In this document: positions 62,342-64,000 of the stretch, one piece after another
How positions within the stretch are numbered: position 1 is the first letter of the stretch
Layout of the letters: the number at the start of each line of letters is the position of its first letter
NCBI RefSeq assembly: GCF_013337285.1
Contig: NZ_SUPW01000006.1
Coordinates: 186,001-250,000, forward strand
Source of the DNA: Agrobacterium tumefaciens
GTDB lineage: Bacteria > Pseudomonadota > Alphaproteobacteria > Rhizobiales > Rhizobiaceae
Direction of reading: 5' to 3'
DNA length: 64,000 bases
Position numbers and translations under genes: made by a program
The notes under the pieces: generated by a model
The model's input: the letters and a program-made list of their open reading frames with translations, nothing else
Told to the model about the DNA's origin: nothing
The model's database searches: none

Positions 62342-63525
62342 GACAGCCACCGATCCTTTCGGAAGCCCTGCGGCTGTTTTTCCCTCTGGCCGCCCTGCAT
62401 GGCGCGGTCTGGCCGTTTTTGTGGATCGTCATCGGCGGCTATGCCCTGCCTTTCGCCAATGTCGTTCCCCCATCGCAATGGCATGCCCATGAAATGATTT
62501 TCGGCACCTATGGCATGGCGCTCGCCGGTTTTCTCGGTTCGGCAGTGCCTGAATGGACCGATACGAAAGCGGCAGCGGGCCGCACGCTGCTTTGTCTCGC
62601 CGGCCTCTGGCTGCCGGGTCGCCTGATCGGCTTCGTCGGGGCCGATGCGTGGAGCCTGCTGGCGGGCTTTTTTGATCTGGCGTTTCTGCTCGCGCTCTCC
62701 GTGCTTATCGGCAAGGCGATGCTGGTGCGGCGAACGACGAGACATCTGGCGTTCCTCGTCTGGCTCATTTTGTTTGCGGCAATGGAGACGGGCGTGCGCT
62801 ACGCCTGGTGGATCGGTGATCTGGAACTTGCAGCCCGCTTTCTGGAGGCGGCGCTGTGCATCTTCACCGTGCTGTTTTCGCTCTCGGCCGCCCGCATCAA
62901 TGTGGTCGTCATCAATCTGGCGCTCGATCCGAGCGGCGAGACCACACCTTACCGGCCACATCCCGGCCGCCAGCACATGGCGGGCGCCATGGTGACGTTA
63001 TACATGGTGGCAAAACTCTTCTTTCCGGAAAGCGATGTTTGCGCCTGGCTGGCGCTTGCGGCCGGTGCGGCATTTTTTGACCGGCTGGCGGAATGGTTCA
63101 TCGGGCGGGCCGCTTTCAAGACCGAGGTGCTGCTGCTCGGTCTCGGCAATGCCTTTGCAGGTGCGGGTTTTCTGGCGCTCGGGGCGGGGCGGCTCGGTTT
63201 TTCCGTCACGCCCGCCGCTGGCCTGCACCTGTTGTCGGTGGGCGCACTTGGCTGCGCCATCATGGCGGTGTTCATCATTGCCGGGCTGCGGCATACCGGA
63301 CGCAACCTGACATATCTGCCGTGGCAGGCGCATATGGCCGCCGCCCTGATGGTGGCGGCCGGGCTGATCCGCATCCTGCCGGAATTCGATTTCGCAGCGT
63401 TCGTGTCACCCTATCATCACGGCCTCAGTGCTATCCTGTGGGCGGCAAGTTTCGGCGTCTGGCTTCAGGGCTTCCTGCCCTTCATGCGTGCGCCCGGTGT
63501 TGATGCAGGGGGAGCCTGTGGCTGA
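62338..63525 (+). CDS. Second NnrS-family membrane protein, in an ABC importer operon
   Basis: The 395-residue protein has about 12 hydrophobic segments and the NnrS motif QWHAHEMIFGTYGMALAGFLGSAVPEWTDTKAAAGRTL, and later LRHTGRNLTYLPWQAHMAAALMVAAGLIRILPEF. It is clearly divergent from the NnrS at 45036. Its four-base overlap with the ATPase gene indicates a functional link. The NnrS family binds haem; a role in NO protection or in handling what the importer brings in is possible but not shown. Confidence 0.88.
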   Translation: MRQPPILSEALRLFFPLAALHGAVWPFLWIVIGGYALPFANVVPPSQWHAHEMIFGTYGMALAGFLGSAVPEWTDTKAAAGRTLLCLAGLWLPGRLIGFVGADAWSLLAGFFDLAFLLALSVLIGKAMLVRRTTRHLAFLVWLILFAAMETGVRYAWWIGDLELAARFLEAALCIFTVLFSLSAARINVVVINLALDPSGETTPYRPHPGRQHMAGAMVTLYMVAKLFFPESDVCAWLALAAGAAFFDRLAEWFIGRAAFKTEVLLLGLGNAFAGAGFLALGAGRLGFSVTPAAGLHLLSVGALGCAIMAVFIIAGLRHTGRNLTYLPWQAHMAAALMVAAGLIRILPEFDFAAFVSPYHHGLSAILWAASFGVWLQGFLPFMRAPGVDAGGACG

Positions 63526-63618
63526 GGTGCAACGTGTTCCTCTCACCTTCCGCCTTCGTGTCGCCTGATTATTTTTTTGGCAAAAGCGCAATATGAAATC
63601 AGTGACTTAGGCCGGCCC

Positions 63619-63653
63619 TATTGATGAATGTTATTTCTAATAAATAATCAATA
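63619..63653. repeat. AT-rich nested inverted repeat upstream of napE
   Basis: TATTGAT (63619-63625) and ATCAATA (63647-63653) frame an inner TTATT/AATAA pair. It contains TTGATGAATGTTAT, a degenerate FNR-type site that shares the 12-mer ATTGATGAATGT with the box at 42618. The gap 63526-63721 is unusually AT-rich and is presumably the nap promoter region; I found no strict TTG-N8-CAA box in it. Confidence 0.5.
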
Positions 63654-63721
63654 AAATCAAGTGGTTGAATATTTCTGCCTTTTGGCCGATGATAACTCGA
63701 ACCGAACAGGGAAACGCGAAT

Positions 63722-63907
63722 ATGCCCAAAATAGTCGCGCCTCTGCACGCAGATGGAAAGCCGAGCCGGACGAGGGAGCTTATTACCTTCGCCGTTCTGG
63801 CTTTTGGGATCTGGCCTGTGCTGGCGGTCGGATTTGTCGGAGCCTATGGTTTTATCGTCTGGATGTTCCAGATCATTTACGGGCCGCCGGGACCACCCGG
63901 CCATTGA
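63722..63907 (+). CDS. napE: NapE, small membrane component of periplasmic nitrate reductase
   Basis: The 61-residue protein has one membrane segment (ELITFAVLAFGIWPVLAVGFVGAYGFIVWMFQII) and ends in GPPGPPGH, both typical of NapE. Its function is uncertain, but it heads nap operons in many denitrifiers. The in-frame upstream ATG at 63665 lacks a binding site; 63722 gives the usual length. It is followed by napF after six bases. Confidence 0.9.
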   Translation: MPKIVAPLHADGKPSRTRELITFAVLAFGIWPVLAVGFVGAYGFIVWMFQIIYGPPGPPGH

Positions 63908-63913
63908 GGGCGA

Positions 63914-64000
63914 ATGACGATGCAAGTCTCTCTCACCCGGCGTGACTTTCTGCGCGGCGGACAAAAACGGGAAACACGTATCTGTCCCCCCGGGGTCGCG
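63914..64000 (+). CDS. napF: NapF, iron-sulfur maturation protein, cut by window end
   Basis: The first 29 codons are visible (MTMQVSLTRRDFLRGG...). The motif LTRRDFLRG is the characteristic N-terminus of NapF, a ferredoxin-like protein that helps assemble NapA in the cytoplasm. The start is the ATG at 63914, with GAGGG upstream; the ATG at 63920 is also in frame. The iron-sulfur domains and the rest of the nap operon lie outside the window. Confidence 0.85.
   Translation, partial: MTMQVSLTRRDFLRGGQKRETRICPPGVA

Noticed and set aside
63577-63600. T-rich stretch after the second nnrS gene as a possible terminator
   Set aside because: I could not find a convincing stem before the T run, so it is not listed as a terminator.
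63582-63600. TTGGCAAAAGCGCAA upstream of napE as an NnrR box
   Set aside because: The halves are nine bases apart, one more than in all other boxes, and no -10 lies at the right distance.

Overview
The window looks like a chromosomal segment of a plant-associated alphaproteobacterium, most likely Agrobacterium/Rhizobium. This rests on high GC, tightly packed operons with ATGA overlaps, the number of ABC sugar importers with LacI regulators, a sarcosine oxidase operon, and a nirK/nor/nap denitrification block whose protein sequences are typical of Rhizobiaceae. The assignment is inference from recognised families, not from a search. I saw no rRNA, tRNA, CRISPR array, insertion sequence or phage gene, and no intergenic gap above about 300 bases. 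All gene ends are read from the sequence; several starts were moved to the codon with a proper ribosome binding site, including TTG and GTG starts.

Layout. (1) 1-1666: a cut-off DUF1402-type exported protein and a periplasmic transglutaminase-like cysteine peptidase whose start codon lies in a perfect 13-bp hairpin. (2) 1674-9020: a LacI-controlled operon of a MalEFGK-type sugar importer with a sugar isomerase/epimerase-like protein and a Gfo/Idh/MocA dehydrogenase; promoter and operator are visible. (3) 9063-11936: an unknown exported protein, an SDR oxidoreductase and a divergent LysR regulator with a palindrome between them. (4) 12061-17516: a binding-protein importer with an alkaline-phosphatase-superfamily hydrolase and a HutC-type GntR regulator, with a TGGTCTAGACCA operator; probably for an organophosphorus compound. 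(5) 17532-24743: a GATase1-AraC regulator divergent from soxBDAG-purU. (6) 24771-29729: a SulP transporter, ParB-like protein and MscS channel operon, and a hydroxynitrile-lyase-like cupin. (7) 30030-41734: a ribose-type importer with its LacI regulator, two TIM-barrel sugar isomerase-like proteins (one exported), a Gfo/Idh/MocA dehydrogenase and a GMC/small subunit/cytochrome c dehydrogenase. These could form a split periplasmic-cytoplasmic route through keto-sugars.

(8) 41777-64000 is an anaerobic respiration island: nnrR, nirKV, nnrS, two DUF2249 genes, norCBQD, norEF, a 51-residue membrane protein and nnrU, ubiD-ubiX with a DUF488 gene, ubiTUV with an unknown fourth gene, an ABC importer ending in a second NnrS-like gene, and napE with the start of napF. 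Reading the spacers shows a repeated promoter design: a TTG-N8-CAA box centred 28.5 or 29.5 bases before the first base of a -10-like hexamer, i.e. near -41.5. It occurs before nirK, nnrS, the DUF2249 gene, norC, norE, the nnrU operon and, notably, ubiTUV; FNR-type boxes precede nnrR. This suggests a cascade from an oxygen sensor to NnrR to denitrification, with oxygen-independent ubiquinone synthesis as part of the nitric-oxide regulon. No nosZ is visible here, so within the window the chain runs from nitrate to nitrous oxide.
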